Assembly: GCA_020348925.1 (NCBI GenBank)
Contig: CP070758.1
Coordinates: 4,716,394-4,748,571 of the forward strand
Length of the DNA stretch: 32,178 nucleotides
Origin: Gemmatimonadota bacterium
Lineage (GTDB): Bacteria > JBHIER01 > G020348925
Reading direction: 5' to 3'
In this document: in pieces, positions 1-8,371 of the stretch
Position numbering within the stretch: position 1 is the stretch's first letter
How the letters are laid out: each line of letters begins with the position of its first letter
Notes under the pieces: generated by a model
The model's database searches: none
What the model saw: only the letters and a program-made list of their open reading frames with translations
What the model was told of the DNA's origin: nothing
Position numbers and translations under genes: made by a program

Positions 1-69
1 CGTATGAGGTAGTCCCTCACGTACGGATCTGTGCGGGGGGTGCCGGGCAACCGGCATTCCTACCGCGAC
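1..69 (+). ncRNA. Group II intron, 3' end (domains V and VI), partial
   Basis: The first ~30 bases fold as a group II intron domain V: CGTATGAGG and CCTCACGTACGG pair around a short loop, with the lower stem partner (AGC) cut off by the window edge. Bases 33-69 fold as domain VI: GCGG pairs with CCGC, and TGCCGG pairs with CCGGCA across a GCAA tetraloop. The segment ends CGCGAC, which fits the usual AY 3' terminus of bacterial group II introns. Domain V is the catalytic core of this ribozyme, so the call rests on a highly constrained structure. The intron body and any reverse transcriptase gene lie to the left, outside the window. The exact 3' splice site (about base 69) is inferred. Confidence 0.82.
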
Positions 70-385
70 TCAAATGCCATTTTCGCAAGAGCTATCCATT
101 CGTCAGAATAGTATTTCATGAATGAATCAGTTTAGAAGATTAGGGATGAGAATGTGACTTATTACTTGGGTGTTACATAACTTGCAACTCAGGATGTCAT
201 TCTGATTAGATTGACGATTCTGGTCTGAAAACGGTCGTTTTAAGGTGGAAAATAAAGCAGTTTTTTTGTCTTAATACCATCAGCTCTATATGCTTGATTT
301 GGTCCGACCCTAGTGGGCTACTTTCAGTCAAAAATCTATTAGACACCATTTTTAGGACGGCACCGAATTTTTTTGTCTTTTCTCC
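70..385. other. Non-coding stretch after the intron
   Basis: This would be the 3' exon flank of the group II intron and the downstream region of the minus-strand permease gene. It is AT-rich. I see no supported ORF, no clear terminator and no repeat matching the other families in this window. Confidence 0.5.
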
Positions 386-2794
386 CTATTCGTATCGTAA
401 GTCATCGACAGGATTTGTGCGCGCAATTTTAAGCGATTGGTAACTTACTGTAATCCACGCAATGAATAAAGCAATAAGGCCAGATAAAACAAATATCCCC
501 ACATTAATATCAACATGATAAGCAAACAATTGCAACCATTTGTCCATAAAATAATAAGCAACCGGCCATGCAATGATGTTGGCGATCAGTACCCATCGTG
601 TAAATTCTTTTGATAACGAGAATAGTATTCCTGATACAGAAGCACCCATTACCTTACGGATGCCGACTTCCTTCCTCCGTTTTTCCGTCATGTACGCAGC
701 AAGTCCGAATAATCCAAGGCACGAAATAATGATGGCAATAAATGAGAATGAAGTAAAGATTGTATTCATCTGCTCTTCGGATTTATAGAGATTGTCAAAC
801 GATTCATCCAAAAAGGCGTAATTATACGGTTGATCGGGAAACAGGCTTTCCCATTTTTCTCTCAATCTCGATACAGTTTCTGAGATCGCACTCCCCGAGA
901 GCTTTACTGCTATGACACTGAATCCCGATTGATTATTGAAAATGACAAGGGGTGTAATTTTCTTGCGCAGTGACAATGAATGAAAATCTTTGACAACACC
1001 GACAATTCTCTTCTGAAATTCAGTGGGTTGTCCATCGGATCCCCGGCCGCGTATGAAAATTGATTTTCCGATAGGATCATTCCAGCCCAACTGTTTCGCT
1101 GTCGTTTCGTTGATCAAAACGGCCTCGACATGATCAGTCGGTATTGTTGTAGAAAAATTTCTCCCCTTCATAATCTCAATGCCAAGTGTTGGCAACAAAT
1201 TCGGCTCTATACTAAAATGTTGCATCAAAATGGATTCATCATCCGTCCGACCCTCAGGCCGGAAGTTTCTCATGTCGAATCCCGTCCCAGGCACGTTTGA
1301 CGAAAATCCGACATTCATGACCCCTGGTATGGATGAAAGTTCATGCCGGAGAGAATGTACCGACCAATTTTGAGAATCATTTGGATACGGCAATGTCAAA
1401 ACTTGATCCTTATTGAATCCGAGATGTTTATTTCTTACAAACTGGAGTTGGTCATAAATAATCAGCGTCCCGACAATCAAAGCGATCGAAATACTAAACT
1501 GACCGACAACAAGAATCCGCCTGAACACTGAACTTGCAGCTCCCATCTTCAGGTGACCCTTTAAAGTTTTCACAGGCTGGAATGACGAAAGGAAAATGGC
1601 GGGATATGCTCCTGCAAACACACCGATTCCCAGAACAGAGAACATTAAAACAAAGAGGAACTGTGGCTGTAGGAACAACCAATAACTTAATTCCTGTCCT
1701 GTCATCGATTTCAACGCTGGAAGCAACATCAAGACAAATAAATAGCCGAGTATGACTGCGAAGAAGGTGACAAGAATCGTCTCCCCCAGAAACTGCTGGA
1801 CAAGAGAATTTCTTGAAGCACCGAGAGTTTTGCGCAGCCCGACTTCGAGGGCCCGACTGGAATAGCGAGCTGTCGAAAGATTGACAAAATTAATGCACCC
1901 AATCAAGAGCATAAAGAGAGCAACTCCTGAAAAGATGTACACATACATTATATTTCCGATTTTTGCCGGGTCATCCTCAAAATTCGAATAGAGGTGGATT
2001 TTCGAAAGGGGTTGTAATCCTATCCTGAATGTTGCTCCTACCTTTTCAATTCTGGAGCCCAGATTTTCATACACCACAGGTTCGAATTTCTTCTCCAACG
2101 TTTTGAAATCGACGCCAGGGGCAGTGAGTATGTACGTGGTTTGCTCCATCCATCCCCATGAACTTGCTTCCTGCTCATTCCAGATGATCCATGTTTCATA
2201 GGAGCAGAGGATGTCAAAAGTGAAATGGGAATTGGGGGGAATATCTTTCATGACGCCTGTCACCGTGTAGACGCGTCCGTCGCTGAACCTGAGCGATTTT
2301 CCCAGAGGATCTTCCTCGCCGAAATATTTATGTGCGATCTTTTCGGTCAATACGATCGAATATCTGGTTGTGAGGGCTGTAGCTGGATCTCCAATGATGA
2401 GCGGCAAGGTAAAAACTTCAAAAAAGGAATTATCAGCATAATAGATATTATTTTCCCTGAATTCTATATCTCCATATTTTGCAGTGATCGCATCAAAGGG
2501 CGACATTCTGACCGTATTCTCAATTTCGGGAAAAGCCTGTTGGAGCGCTGGTGCAACCGGAGCACCAACTATGGGTTGTGATCGTAAATTTCCTCCCAGT
2601 GTCAGGTCGCCATACAAGCGATAGATTCGATCGGCTTTTTGGTGAAACCCGTCATAGCTTACCTCGTTGTGGACCCATACCATGATGAGAATGCAACAGG
2701 CGATTCCTACGGCAAGTCCAAAAATATTGATGAATGAATACCCCTTTTGACGGACAATATTTCGAATAGCAACTTTCAAGTAATTTTGAAACAT
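386..2794 (-). CDS. ABC transporter permease, MacB/FtsX type
   Basis: An 802-residue inner-membrane permease of the MacB/FtsX class, which couples cytoplasmic ATP hydrolysis to movements of a periplasmic domain (macrolide, lipoprotein or peptide export in characterised relatives). The start 'NYLKVAIRNIVRQKGYSFINI' region and membrane segment at about 20-42 are typical. A MacB-type periplasmic domain spans about 45-240. An FtsX membrane domain follows at about 285-400 (GLRKTLGASR), then a further membrane segment near 430-455. A second periplasmic domain runs to about 675, and a last FtsX domain (EKRRKEVGIRKVMGAS) occupies 680-800. This long two-unit form is abundant in Bacteroidetes and related phyla. 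No ATPase gene is adjacent, so the partner must be encoded elsewhere. A GGGAAGGAA sequence upstream could serve as ribosome binding site. Substrate unknown. Confidence 0.9.
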   Translation of the reverse strand: MFQNYLKVAIRNIVRQKGYSFINIFGLAVGIACCILIMVWVHNEVSYDGFHQKADRIYRLYGDLTLGGNLRSQPIVGAPVAPALQQAFPEIENTVRMSPFDAITAKYGDIEFRENNIYYADNSFFEVFTLPLIIGDPATALTTRYSIVLTEKIAHKYFGEEDPLGKSLRFSDGRVYTVTGVMKDIPPNSHFTFDILCSYETWIIWNEQEASSWGWMEQTTYILTAPGVDFKTLEKKFEPVVYENLGSRIEKVGATFRIGLQPLSKIHLYSNFEDDPAKIGNIMYVYIFSGVALFMLLIGCINFVNLSTARYSSRALEVGLRKTLGASRNSLVQQFLGETILVTFFAVILGYLFVLMLLPALKSMTGQELSYWLFLQPQFLFVLMFSVLGIGVFAGAYPAIFLSSFQPVKTLKGHLKMGAASSVFRRILVVGQFSISIALIVGTLIIYDQLQFVRNKHLGFNKDQVLTLPYPNDSQNWSVHSLRHELSSIPGVMNVGFSSNVPGTGFDMRNFRPEGRTDDESILMQHFSIEPNLLPTLGIEIMKGRNFSTTIPTDHVEAVLINETTAKQLGWNDPIGKSIFIRGRGSDGQPTEFQKRIVGVVKDFHSLSLRKKITPLVIFNNQSGFSVIAVKLSGSAISETVSRLREKWESLFPDQPYNYAFLDESFDNLYKSEEQMNTIFTSFSFIAIIISCLGLFGLAAYMTEKRRKEVGIRKVMGASVSGILFSLSKEFTRWVLIANIIAWPVAYYFMDKWLQLFAYHVDINVGIFVLSGLIALFIAWITVSYQSLKIARTNPVDDLRYE

Positions 2795-3202
2795 GGTACT
2801 GGTTCCTTCCCTTCACTGTACTATTCATATTTCACGTCCAATTCTGCCGTCTGTCGGCTGAATGATTCTCATGCCAAAAGACGTATTTTTTTCATAATTT
2901 GTTGCATGGATGATGGTCGTTCCTTCTCATGTGGTGTGATTCGAATTTCACATACACATTTGCCAATCGGTTGGGCGGATTAGAAACCGATATAAAAAAT
3001 TTCTGGACCAGCCTTGAGATAATTGTAAATCGGGGACACTCCTTGTAATCATTTATAACATAATCACAAATACATTATTTCATCAAACGATTACAGAGGT
3101 TTGAGAGAAACAAGAGATTTCCAGCCATGCAACAATCTGAAGAAAAAATTTTTGGGGTGGTCTGACCTCCATTTTGCTCCTTCGCCGTTCAATTGATATT
3201 CT
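2795..3202. other. Intergenic region, no gene seen
   Basis: An AT-rich spacer between two minus-strand genes, holding the ribosome binding region of the permease (just right of 2794) and presumably its promoter. I see no convincing ORF or terminator. Confidence 0.45.
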
Positions 3203-4189
3203 TCAAAATTGTTTCATTACCGTAATCACTTCATCACGATGAGTGATATAGATTGAATGGCCGGCTCCATCAATTTCGATGACCTGCCCGCGATTCATCT
3301 TGTCCCGGAATCCTTGACGGGACAATCTATCAATTCTCAAGGCGGCGCGATGGTACGCTTCCATCTGCTTTTGGATGGCAGAGTCCCGTGAAGCATAATC
3401 AAGAAACAATTCGGTTATTGGGTAGTTGATGCCATAAATCGCCAGAGCGGGGACATCGAGCCCGAGGTAGTCGGGATCGGTCAGGCTCTCACGAATTGCA
3501 CTATATATCCACCCCGGAGTGATCCCGCCTTGGAACCGGCCGGTGGAATCCCATGAATTCAACGCCTCAATTTCCGAGAGCGGCATGACGACACCGTTGA
3601 CCCGGGTATAATAATCACGAAATCTTTCCGCACTGCTGAAATCATCATCGGACGGCTCGGGACGTATCGATTCGGGCTGCGGATAGTTCTGGAGCGAATC
3701 CGCAGCCGATTTGCGGTTGTAAGCGGCCTCAATATAGATGAGTCCTGATAGTCTCTCAGAGTACTTTCGGGCGAACAGCGTCATTTCGTCGCCGCCCAAA
3801 GAATGGCCGGCGAGAACTGCCTTTTTGATATTCAGGCTATCCATGACGGCTTTGATATCGGCCACAAGCGTATTGATGTCGTACCCCAAATCGGGTTGTG
3901 ATGAAGCCCCGAAACCGCGCCGGGTAATACCTATCACGTGACAATCGCCAGTTCATTCCGGAGCGAAATCGTCGAAAACATGAGCAGTGTGCCCCAGTCC
4001 GGCAAGGAGTATGACCGGAAGGCCTCGACCACCCCAGTCCACGACTTCGAGACTTACACCATCATCGACCGAAACATGCTTTATGATAAAAGATGGCGAC
4101 GAACCGCATCCTCCCAAGAATATTATTCCTGATAGAACGGACAAGAGAGCGACAACAGGAAAAACGTGAAGTAGGGTAGATTTTGGCAT
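3203..4189 (-). pseudogene. Alpha/beta hydrolase lipoprotein interrupted by one in-frame TGA
   Basis: Two collinear pieces in the same reading frame make one alpha/beta hydrolase. The N-terminal piece (3953-4189, 78 codons) has a lipoprotein-like signal (hydrophobic run ending LGGCGSS, lipobox cysteine) and the strand 'PVILLAGLGHTAHVFDDFAPE', where the LAGLGHTA turn supplies the oxyanion hole. The C-terminal piece (from 3952) continues TGDCHVIGITRRGFGASS, then the nucleophile elbow AGHSLGG and a late His in DGAGHSIY. They are separated only by a TGA at 3953-3955, with no frameshift. Relatives usually have Leu or a similar residue there, so TTA-to-TGA is the simplest history. No other gene in the window is read through TGA. 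It may be a fresh pseudogene, a strain polymorphism or a sequencing error. The C-terminal piece could restart at GTG 3937 but would lack the signal and first strands. Confidence 0.85.
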
Positions 4190-4429
4190 CAGTTCGATTG
4201 TGATTATGTTAGGTGCTTTGCCCGCAGCGCCAGTTCATTCGGTACGGCGCATCTTCATAGACCTTTCCATCGGCCAGGAACAAGTAGTCCCTCTGCTGGT
4301 TTAAAACGGCGTTAGATCTTCATCCCCGAAACTGGCAGATGAGAAACATTACCTGCAATTTGACTGTACGTTTGGTGCAGAGGTTTTGAAAATTCTGGAG
4401 AAACCGCGGAGGCTCCTTATATGCTGCTG

Positions 4430-4543
4430 TCATAGAGCGAATAACATATCATTTTTTTTATTCCTTTCTTTTTCAATATCCAGATATTTCTTCACCAAGG
4501 CTACACTGAGTTCCAAGGTCTGAGCTATCTCCTCCTGATTCAT
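4430..4543 (-). pseudogene. Remnant of a helix-turn-helix protein C-terminus
   Basis: Read on the minus strand, an open stretch of 37 codons encodes MNQEEIAQTLELSVALVKK followed by YLDIEKERNKK and a stop. The pattern 'EEIAQTLELSVALVKKYLDI' is a typical helix-turn-helix (regulator or transposase-associated; the C-terminus of DUF1670-type proteins looks similar). An in-frame TAA lies seven codons upstream of the ATG, with residues KLSRK between, so the upstream body of the gene is gone. I treat it as debris; it could be a tiny real ORF, but no ribosome binding site is visible. Confidence 0.4.
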
Positions 4544-4939
4544 CTTCCGGCTGAGTTTTTACCACTGGTCGAGTCGGACCAAGCTACCACATTGATGTTC
4601 AAGAAATAAGGTTAGAAAAGTTGTTTCTTGGTGACTTAGCCGGCATTTTCGGGATTGAAACTGTAGAATTAGACAATGGCAGATTCCAGTTCTCTAGATA
4701 GTCAAGTGATTTCTGCTATATTTGGAGAAATCTAATAACACTGTTTAAAATCTGCCTCATATCCTATCTCTCTGTTTATTGTAATCTATTATAAAGCGCA
4801 CCCAGGAGAAAAATGTCCGCCACTAACTCCTCATTATCCAGTCCCACCTTTTATACCCTTTTATAAGCCATACGTCATCCCCTGGAAAGCTCATTCTCAT
4901 TTCCATCGATACGAAACCGCAGAGTTAATTTGTTAATCC

Positions 4940-4968
4940 GAGGGGCAGTCCATCAAGGGTTGCCCCTC
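4940..4968. terminator. Hairpin, terminator-like
   Basis: GAGGGGCA (4940-4947) pairs perfectly with TGCCCCTC (4961-4968) around a 13-base loop, followed by a pyrimidine-rich TCTATTTCT. No intact gene lies just upstream, so it may end a lost transcript, or it may be a leader hairpin for the short ORF at 5000-5062. Confidence 0.4.
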
Positions 4969-5694
4969 TCTATTTCTATCCAGAGAGGAGGTGATTCTTG
5001 TGCATCTATGGCCAATTGATTCATCGCCGAGTGACAAACTTAACCCTGTCCGATGCAGTTGATATCAGGAAATGAAAAACGAAAGTCAAGCAAAATTTCA
5101 GACCTCTTTCAAGCGGTTATCAATCGTTTTATGAAAAAGAATAATTGAAATTAGATGAGTGAAAATCAGCTTCATTGAGTCGGTGTGTCTGAAATCCTCC
5201 CAATTTTAGAGCGTGAGGACGTCAATGAATTTTGTCAATTCCGTCGGAAACATACATTCGTATGTCGTGGAATGAAAATGTATGGTCTTTATATTTTGCA
5301 CTTTTAGGTTGAGTCTGTTGGAAGCGGGGAATTCATTTTTTCTCAAAGGAAATCAAGCAGTTCAAGTATCGATTACTGAATCCCCTCATAATATTCCTGA
5401 CATACGAAAACTCCATCGGAAATGAATTATGAGATCCTGAGGATTATCTTGGCAGAAGATTTTATTGAGTTCTGCTGAATCAACGGAGTCCTGATGTTTC
5501 CATTGGAACACTGTCCGGTTGTGCCAAATTTTGTTCGTCTGGGTTTTAAGAAGAGAGGACGAAAAGAGTGATGGCGCTGGTGGAATCATGAAAAAACTCT
5601 TGATTGGACGGAGGGAAAATCATTACTTTTGTATACAGATCGAAAAAGTTAACGAACGGCGGATCAGTAATAGGGGAAGGAGGTGAAGAATATC

Positions 5695-5781
5695 GTGGAT
5701 TTTGGAAGCTTGTTTGATGTGGTGATGTTCTGGGTTACGGCATGGGCGTTATTCTTCTGGTGTTGCCGCAGGCCTACGTAA
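5695..5781 (+). CDS. 28-residue putative membrane peptide
   Basis: The ORF opens with GTG at 5695, ten bases after a near-perfect ribosome binding site (AAGGAGGTGA, 5678-5686), and encodes VDFGSLFDVVMFWVTAWALF ending FWCCRRPT. It is a single hydrophobic helix of about 17 residues with a Cys-Cys-Arg-Arg tail, which predicts N-out, C-in insertion. A strong terminator follows 20 bases after the stop. Ribosome binding site, short membrane ORF and intrinsic terminator form a complete expression unit, which argues against chance. I do not recognise the peptide. Alternatives are a leader or toxin-like peptide, or a small RNA with a fortuitous ORF. An in-frame GTG at 5683 overlaps the ribosome binding site and is less likely as start. 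Confidence 0.45.
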   Translation: MDFGSLFDVVMFWVTAWALFFWCCRRPT

Positions 5782-5801
5782 AATTGAAAGATTGAAAGCA
5801 G

Positions 5802-5845
5802 AGGGGTTCAACGGGTTCTCTCAAAGGCCGGTTGAACCCCTTTTT
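5802..5845. terminator. Strong intrinsic terminator between convergent units
   Basis: AGGGGTTCAAC (5802-5812) pairs perfectly with GTTGAACCCCT (5831-5841), followed by a T run (5841-5845) on the plus strand. It ends the transcript of the small peptide ORF. It also lies just past the stop of the minus-strand DsrH gene and may act on that side too, though its minus-strand tail is less T-rich. Confidence 0.85.
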
Positions 5846-5859
5846 CATAGTGGGATTTT

Positions 5860-6117
5860 TTACCAGACCACGACCGTATCATGTTCAAAGAGAAGTTTTA
5901 CCATTTCATCGTAGGCGATGGTACGCATGTCGGACTGGATACCCGCATTGTCTGGAGTATCTGTGAGAATGTATGCTTTGACACCAGAAGGTGGTTTGGT
6001 GTGAATGCCCTCTTGCATGAGCAGAAGGGAGAGCGCTCCATCGTTCGCCTGGGCTTTGATGCATTCGAGAGCCTTCGCATCGTCCGGCCTTCGTATGATA
6101 TGAAGCGTGCTTGGCAT
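5860..6117 (-). CDS. DsrH/TusB-family sulfur relay protein
   Basis: An 85-residue DsrH/TusB-like protein, last in the sulfur-relay operon. In characterised systems DsrE, DsrF and DsrH form a hexamer that passes persulfide sulfur between TusA and an acceptor. The family C-terminus is recognisable (TIAYDEMVKLLFEHDTVVVW, comparable with the 'DYxxFVxLxxxHDxVxxW' end of DsrH). Cys19, in KALECIK, sits where DsrH proteins carry their reactive cysteine. I chose the ATG at 6117 because GGGGAG lies just upstream; a TTG at 6129 would add four residues but overlaps that site. The gene lies 15 bases after the DsrF stop. Confidence 0.75.
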   Translation of the reverse strand: MPSTLHIIRRPDDAKALECIKAQANDGALSLLLMQEGIHTKPPSGVKAYILTDTPDNAGIQSDMRTIAYDEMVKLLFEHDTVVVW

Positions 6118-6132
6118 GTCTCTCCCCAATAA

Positions 6133-6492
6133 TCAGAACACGAGAACCTTGCTCGATTGTGCGATCAATTTGGAGACATCTTCGACTGACACTATTTTCA
6201 CTTCGAAATCCGTCTCTTCAGGACCACCCTCCTGTTGAACGTATGATTCCTCAACGTTGAAAATCATCCCATATTCCAGCATGGCATCGAGATGCTGTTC
6301 AAAAGTTTCTCCATCTTCAAGGTCCCAGGGATCATGATACAGCAAAGCGGGGGCCGAATCTATCAAAATGATATTGATCTTCTCCGGCTCACCGCCGCTG
6401 AGGCCGATGGCAACCCGTAACGCTTCCGCCGGTCTGTGAGATTCGATGGGATTCGAGCGGATAACGATCGCGATGGGAAGGTCGTTTTCCAT
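6133..6492 (-). CDS. DsrF/TusC-like DsrE-family protein
   Basis: A 119-residue DsrE-superfamily protein in the DsrF/TusC position between the DsrE and DsrH homologues. The fold is suggested by an N-terminal strand (IAIVIRSNP), a helix with 'RPAEALRVAIGLSG', a second strand (NIILIDSAPALL) and a C-terminal strand ending SSKVLVF. It contains no cysteine, so it cannot carry persulfide itself and would be a structural subunit. It starts four bases after the preceding stop, consistent with translational coupling. Confidence 0.7.
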   Translation of the reverse strand: MENDLPIAIVIRSNPIESHRPAEALRVAIGLSGGEPEKINIILIDSAPALLYHDPWDLEDGETFEQHLDAMLEYGMIFNVEESYVQQEGGPEETDFEVKIVSVEDVSKLIAQSSKVLVF

Positions 6493-6496
6493 TGTT

Positions 6497-6820
6497 TCAA
6501 TTGAATGCGATAAATTGGTCGCAGGTATTCAAAAGGTTTAGGAGCACAAAGAGTCCACCGAAGACGGCCTTGTCGCTGCGGGGGATATTTCGCTTTTGGG
6601 CGGCGTAGGCGCAGCAGAAGAGTTTTACTCCCCCGGCCAGGAGCTCGTCAATCCCCGGATGATTCAAGTGAAGAATACCGTCATCGAGCAGATAGAGATA
6701 GACCTCGACACCCTGTGATACCGCTGCCTGTGAAAGTTTGACGACGGTCTGCAGATCAGGCCGTTCAGGCGATGTCGAAAGGAGTATTCCCAGTTTCTTC
6801 CCGGAGATTGGCTCAGCCAT
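6497..6820 (-). CDS. DsrE/TusD-like sulfur transferase subunit
   Basis: A DsrE-family protein of 107 residues. The first strand is KLGILLSTSP, the second VEVYLYLLDDG, and then comes LFCCAYAAQKRNI. In DsrE and TusD the reactive cysteine sits in a 'C-x-A-A-x-R-R-G-I' context, and the second Cys here aligns with it, so persulfide transfer chemistry is retained. I chose the ATG at 6820 (MAEPISGKK); an ATG at 6850 is in frame, but nothing resembling a ribosome binding site precedes it. With the DsrF and DsrH homologues downstream it would form a DsrEFH-type complex. Confidence 0.72.
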   Translation of the reverse strand: MAEPISGKKLGILLSTSPERPDLQTVVKLSQAAVSQGVEVYLYLLDDGILHLNHPGIDELLAGGVKLFCCAYAAQKRNIPRSDKAVFGGLFVLLNLLNTCDQFIAFN

Positions 6821-6919
6821 ATCTTGTCGTCCCACATCACGTAAAAACATTGTAGTATAAGAGGTTATGCGGAACGCGCATAATTATCCTTGAGAGAATG
6901 AGCACAATAGTCTCATATG

Positions 6920-7399
6920 TCAGATATAGAGATTCACCTCGGATTCTGAGGCGTACTCCAGAAAGGTGGAGGCACCGGCCAATTGAATACCGTCGATGAG
7001 ATCCTCTTTTTTCAGTCCCATAACTTCCATCGTCGTGGTGCAGGCAAAGAAAATGGCCCCACCCTCTTGGGCGATTTCGATCAAGTCTCTGAGCGGCGGC
7101 AGCTTGGCCCGATCCATCCATTTTTTCATGATCCCTGTGGCCATGGCCGTCATACCCGGCAGGACTCCGATCATATTCGGCACTGCGATCGGCATGGCGG
7201 GATTGGCCAGAGGTGGCACCTTTAAAGAATCCAACTTCTTTTTATTGAGAATATCAAGCCCGTAGAACGTGAAGAAGAGACCGCACTCCCAGTCCATGGA
7301 GACGGCAGTCGAGGCCAGAATGAGGGGAGCATAGGCGTTATCCAGTGTACCCTTTGAAACAACCAGGGCCAACCGTTTGTTCTTCTGTTTCTCAGCCAT
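6920..7399 (-). CDS. DsrE2-type sulfur carrier/transferase
   Basis: A 159-residue DsrE/DsrF/DrsH-like protein of the DsrE2 type. Typical features are an N-terminal strand (RLALVVSKG), the CGLFFTFYGLDIL segment, the long loop with PNMIGVLPGM, and the signature FFACTTTMEVMGL, whose Cys is the expected persulfide carrier, followed by the end LAGASTFLEYA. In sulfur oxidisers DsrE2 works with TusA and rhodanese to move sulfane sulfur. Here it starts three bases after the tusA-like stop, so the pair is almost certainly co-translated. AAGGGAA before the ATG serves as ribosome binding site. No dissimilatory sulfite reductase or heterodisulfide-reductase genes lie in the window. Confidence 0.85.
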   Translation of the reverse strand: MAEKQKNKRLALVVSKGTLDNAYAPLILASTAVSMDWECGLFFTFYGLDILNKKKLDSLKVPPLANPAMPIAVPNMIGVLPGMTAMATGIMKKWMDRAKLPPLRDLIEIAQEGGAIFFACTTTMEVMGLKKEDLIDGIQLAGASTFLEYASESEVNLYI

Positions 7400-7402
7400 C
7401 TT

Positions 7403-7642
7403 TTATTCCCTTTTTCTCACCAGAAAGATATATGTCCCGTTGTCCTCTTGGGACAGAAGCAGTTCGTGGCCGGTTTGTTTGGACCAGGCCTCCATGTCGG
7501 GAATCGATCCCGGATCAGTGGCAATCATCTTCAAAACCTGACCCCCTGTCAATCTTTTCATCTCTTTGTTCGTTTTGACGACCGGCATGGGGCAGAAGAG
7601 TCCTGTGCAGTCCAAGGTTCTATCGGGTTGAAGGTCTTCCAT
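7403..7642 (-). CDS. TusA/SirA-family sulfur carrier
   Basis: A 79-residue TusA-like protein. It has the family signature: LDCTGLFCPMPVVKT contains the CPxP motif whose Cys accepts sulfane sulfur as a persulfide. The ends of the fold are also clear (GQVLKMIATDPGS and the final strand YIFLVRKRE). It lies 16 bases after the HAD gene and three bases before the DsrE2 gene. TusA next to DsrE2 and DsrEFH indicates intracellular sulfur trafficking (thiolation, molybdenum cofactor, Fe-S assembly, or sulfur oxidation/reduction). I cannot tell which from this window. Confidence 0.87.
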   Translation of the reverse strand: MEDLQPDRTLDCTGLFCPMPVVKTNKEMKRLTGGQVLKMIATDPGSIPDMEAWSKQTGHELLLSQEDNGTYIFLVRKRE

Positions 7643-7658
7643 CGTATCCTCTCTGTTC

Positions 7659-8345
7659 TCAAGAAAAGATTTTCATTATCTCTGCTGTATCGGTCAAGTC
7701 GGGGAAAAAGTGATCGGGTTTTTCGGCTAGCAGGTCCTCTTTCGTGTGAATGCCGGTGGCGACGACAATAGTCCTGGCCCCGTGTGGCTGTGCACATAGA
7801 ATATCCAATGGTGTATCACCAATGACGTAGACGTCCTCAGGTTTGAGCTCGACCTCTCTCGTTTCCTCGCATCGCTTGACCGCAACAGGCACCAGATCCT
7901 CCCGTATTTCTGAGTCGTCGGCAAAAGCACCCAGTTCAAAGTAATGGTTGAGCTTGAAGAATCCTAACTTGATCTTGGCGCCTTGTTCCCAGTTACCGGT
8001 CAGAAGGCCGCGGACGAGATTCTCCCTATGAGATACTGCATCCAGCAGTTCAACAGTTCCGGGCATGATTCGTTTTTGGGGTAATGGTGCCTGAATTCCC
8101 GTGGTGAGATATGTGATGTAAAGTCTTTTAAAGCGTTCCTCATCCTGCTTTCGCCATTCCAAGCCATGATTGGCCAGGGCTTCCTTGAGAATGAGGGGAT
8201 CCGTCATTCCATACATCGAGATGTCCTTGAAGCCGTCTTCAATCCCATAGATCTCCTCAAAAGCCCTATGCATGGCTCTCCGTCCCGCACCGCCAGAGTG
8301 TATGAGCGTTCCGTCGACATCAAAGAGAAGGAGTTTCGTACTCAT
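7659..8345 (-). CDS. HAD-family hydrolase, phosphoglycolate-phosphatase-like
   Basis: A 228-residue HAD phosphatase of the Gph/beta-phosphoglucomutase type. Motif I is LLFDVDGTL (Asp nucleophile and acid/base), motif II is the Thr in LLTGNWEQ, and motif IV is VIGDTPLDIL. The helical cap lies between motifs I and II. Substrates in the family include phosphoglycolate, other sugar phosphates and haloacids; nothing here decides. I chose the ATG at 8345, directly before the first strand. The upstream ATG at 8381 would run through the palindromic operator. No ribosome binding site precedes 8345, so the message may be leaderless or weakly translated. It heads the sulfur-relay operon, but a functional link is not established. 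Confidence 0.82.
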   Translation of the reverse strand: MSTKLLLFDVDGTLIHSGGAGRRAMHRAFEEIYGIEDGFKDISMYGMTDPLILKEALANHGLEWRKQDEERFKRLYITYLTTGIQAPLPQKRIMPGTVELLDAVSHRENLVRGLLTGNWEQGAKIKLGFFKLNHYFELGAFADDSEIREDLVPVAVKRCEETREVELKPEDVYVIGDTPLDILCAQPHGARTIVVATGIHTKEDLLAEKPDHFFPDLTDTAEIMKIFS

Positions 8346-8371
8346 TCTATGTATAGTGTGTGAGAATAAAC

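Larger units (their letters stand above)
4190..5694. other. Long, mostly non-coding region with gene debris
   Basis: No full-length gene is supported over 1.5 kb. Visible items are a helix-turn-helix remnant on the minus strand (4430-4543), a GC-rich hairpin at 4940-4968, and a 20-codon ORF starting GTG at 5000 (to 5062). The sequence AGGAGGTGAT just before that GTG matches the 16S anti-Shine-Dalgarno along its length. The rest is AT-rich, with stops in all frames, and looks like decayed sequence. I cannot assign the peptide at 5000-5062 a function, and it may not be translated. Confidence 0.5.

Noticed and set aside
2225-2581. 118-codon plus-strand ORF inside the permease gene
   Set aside because: It is antisense to a well-supported gene, with no family resemblance.
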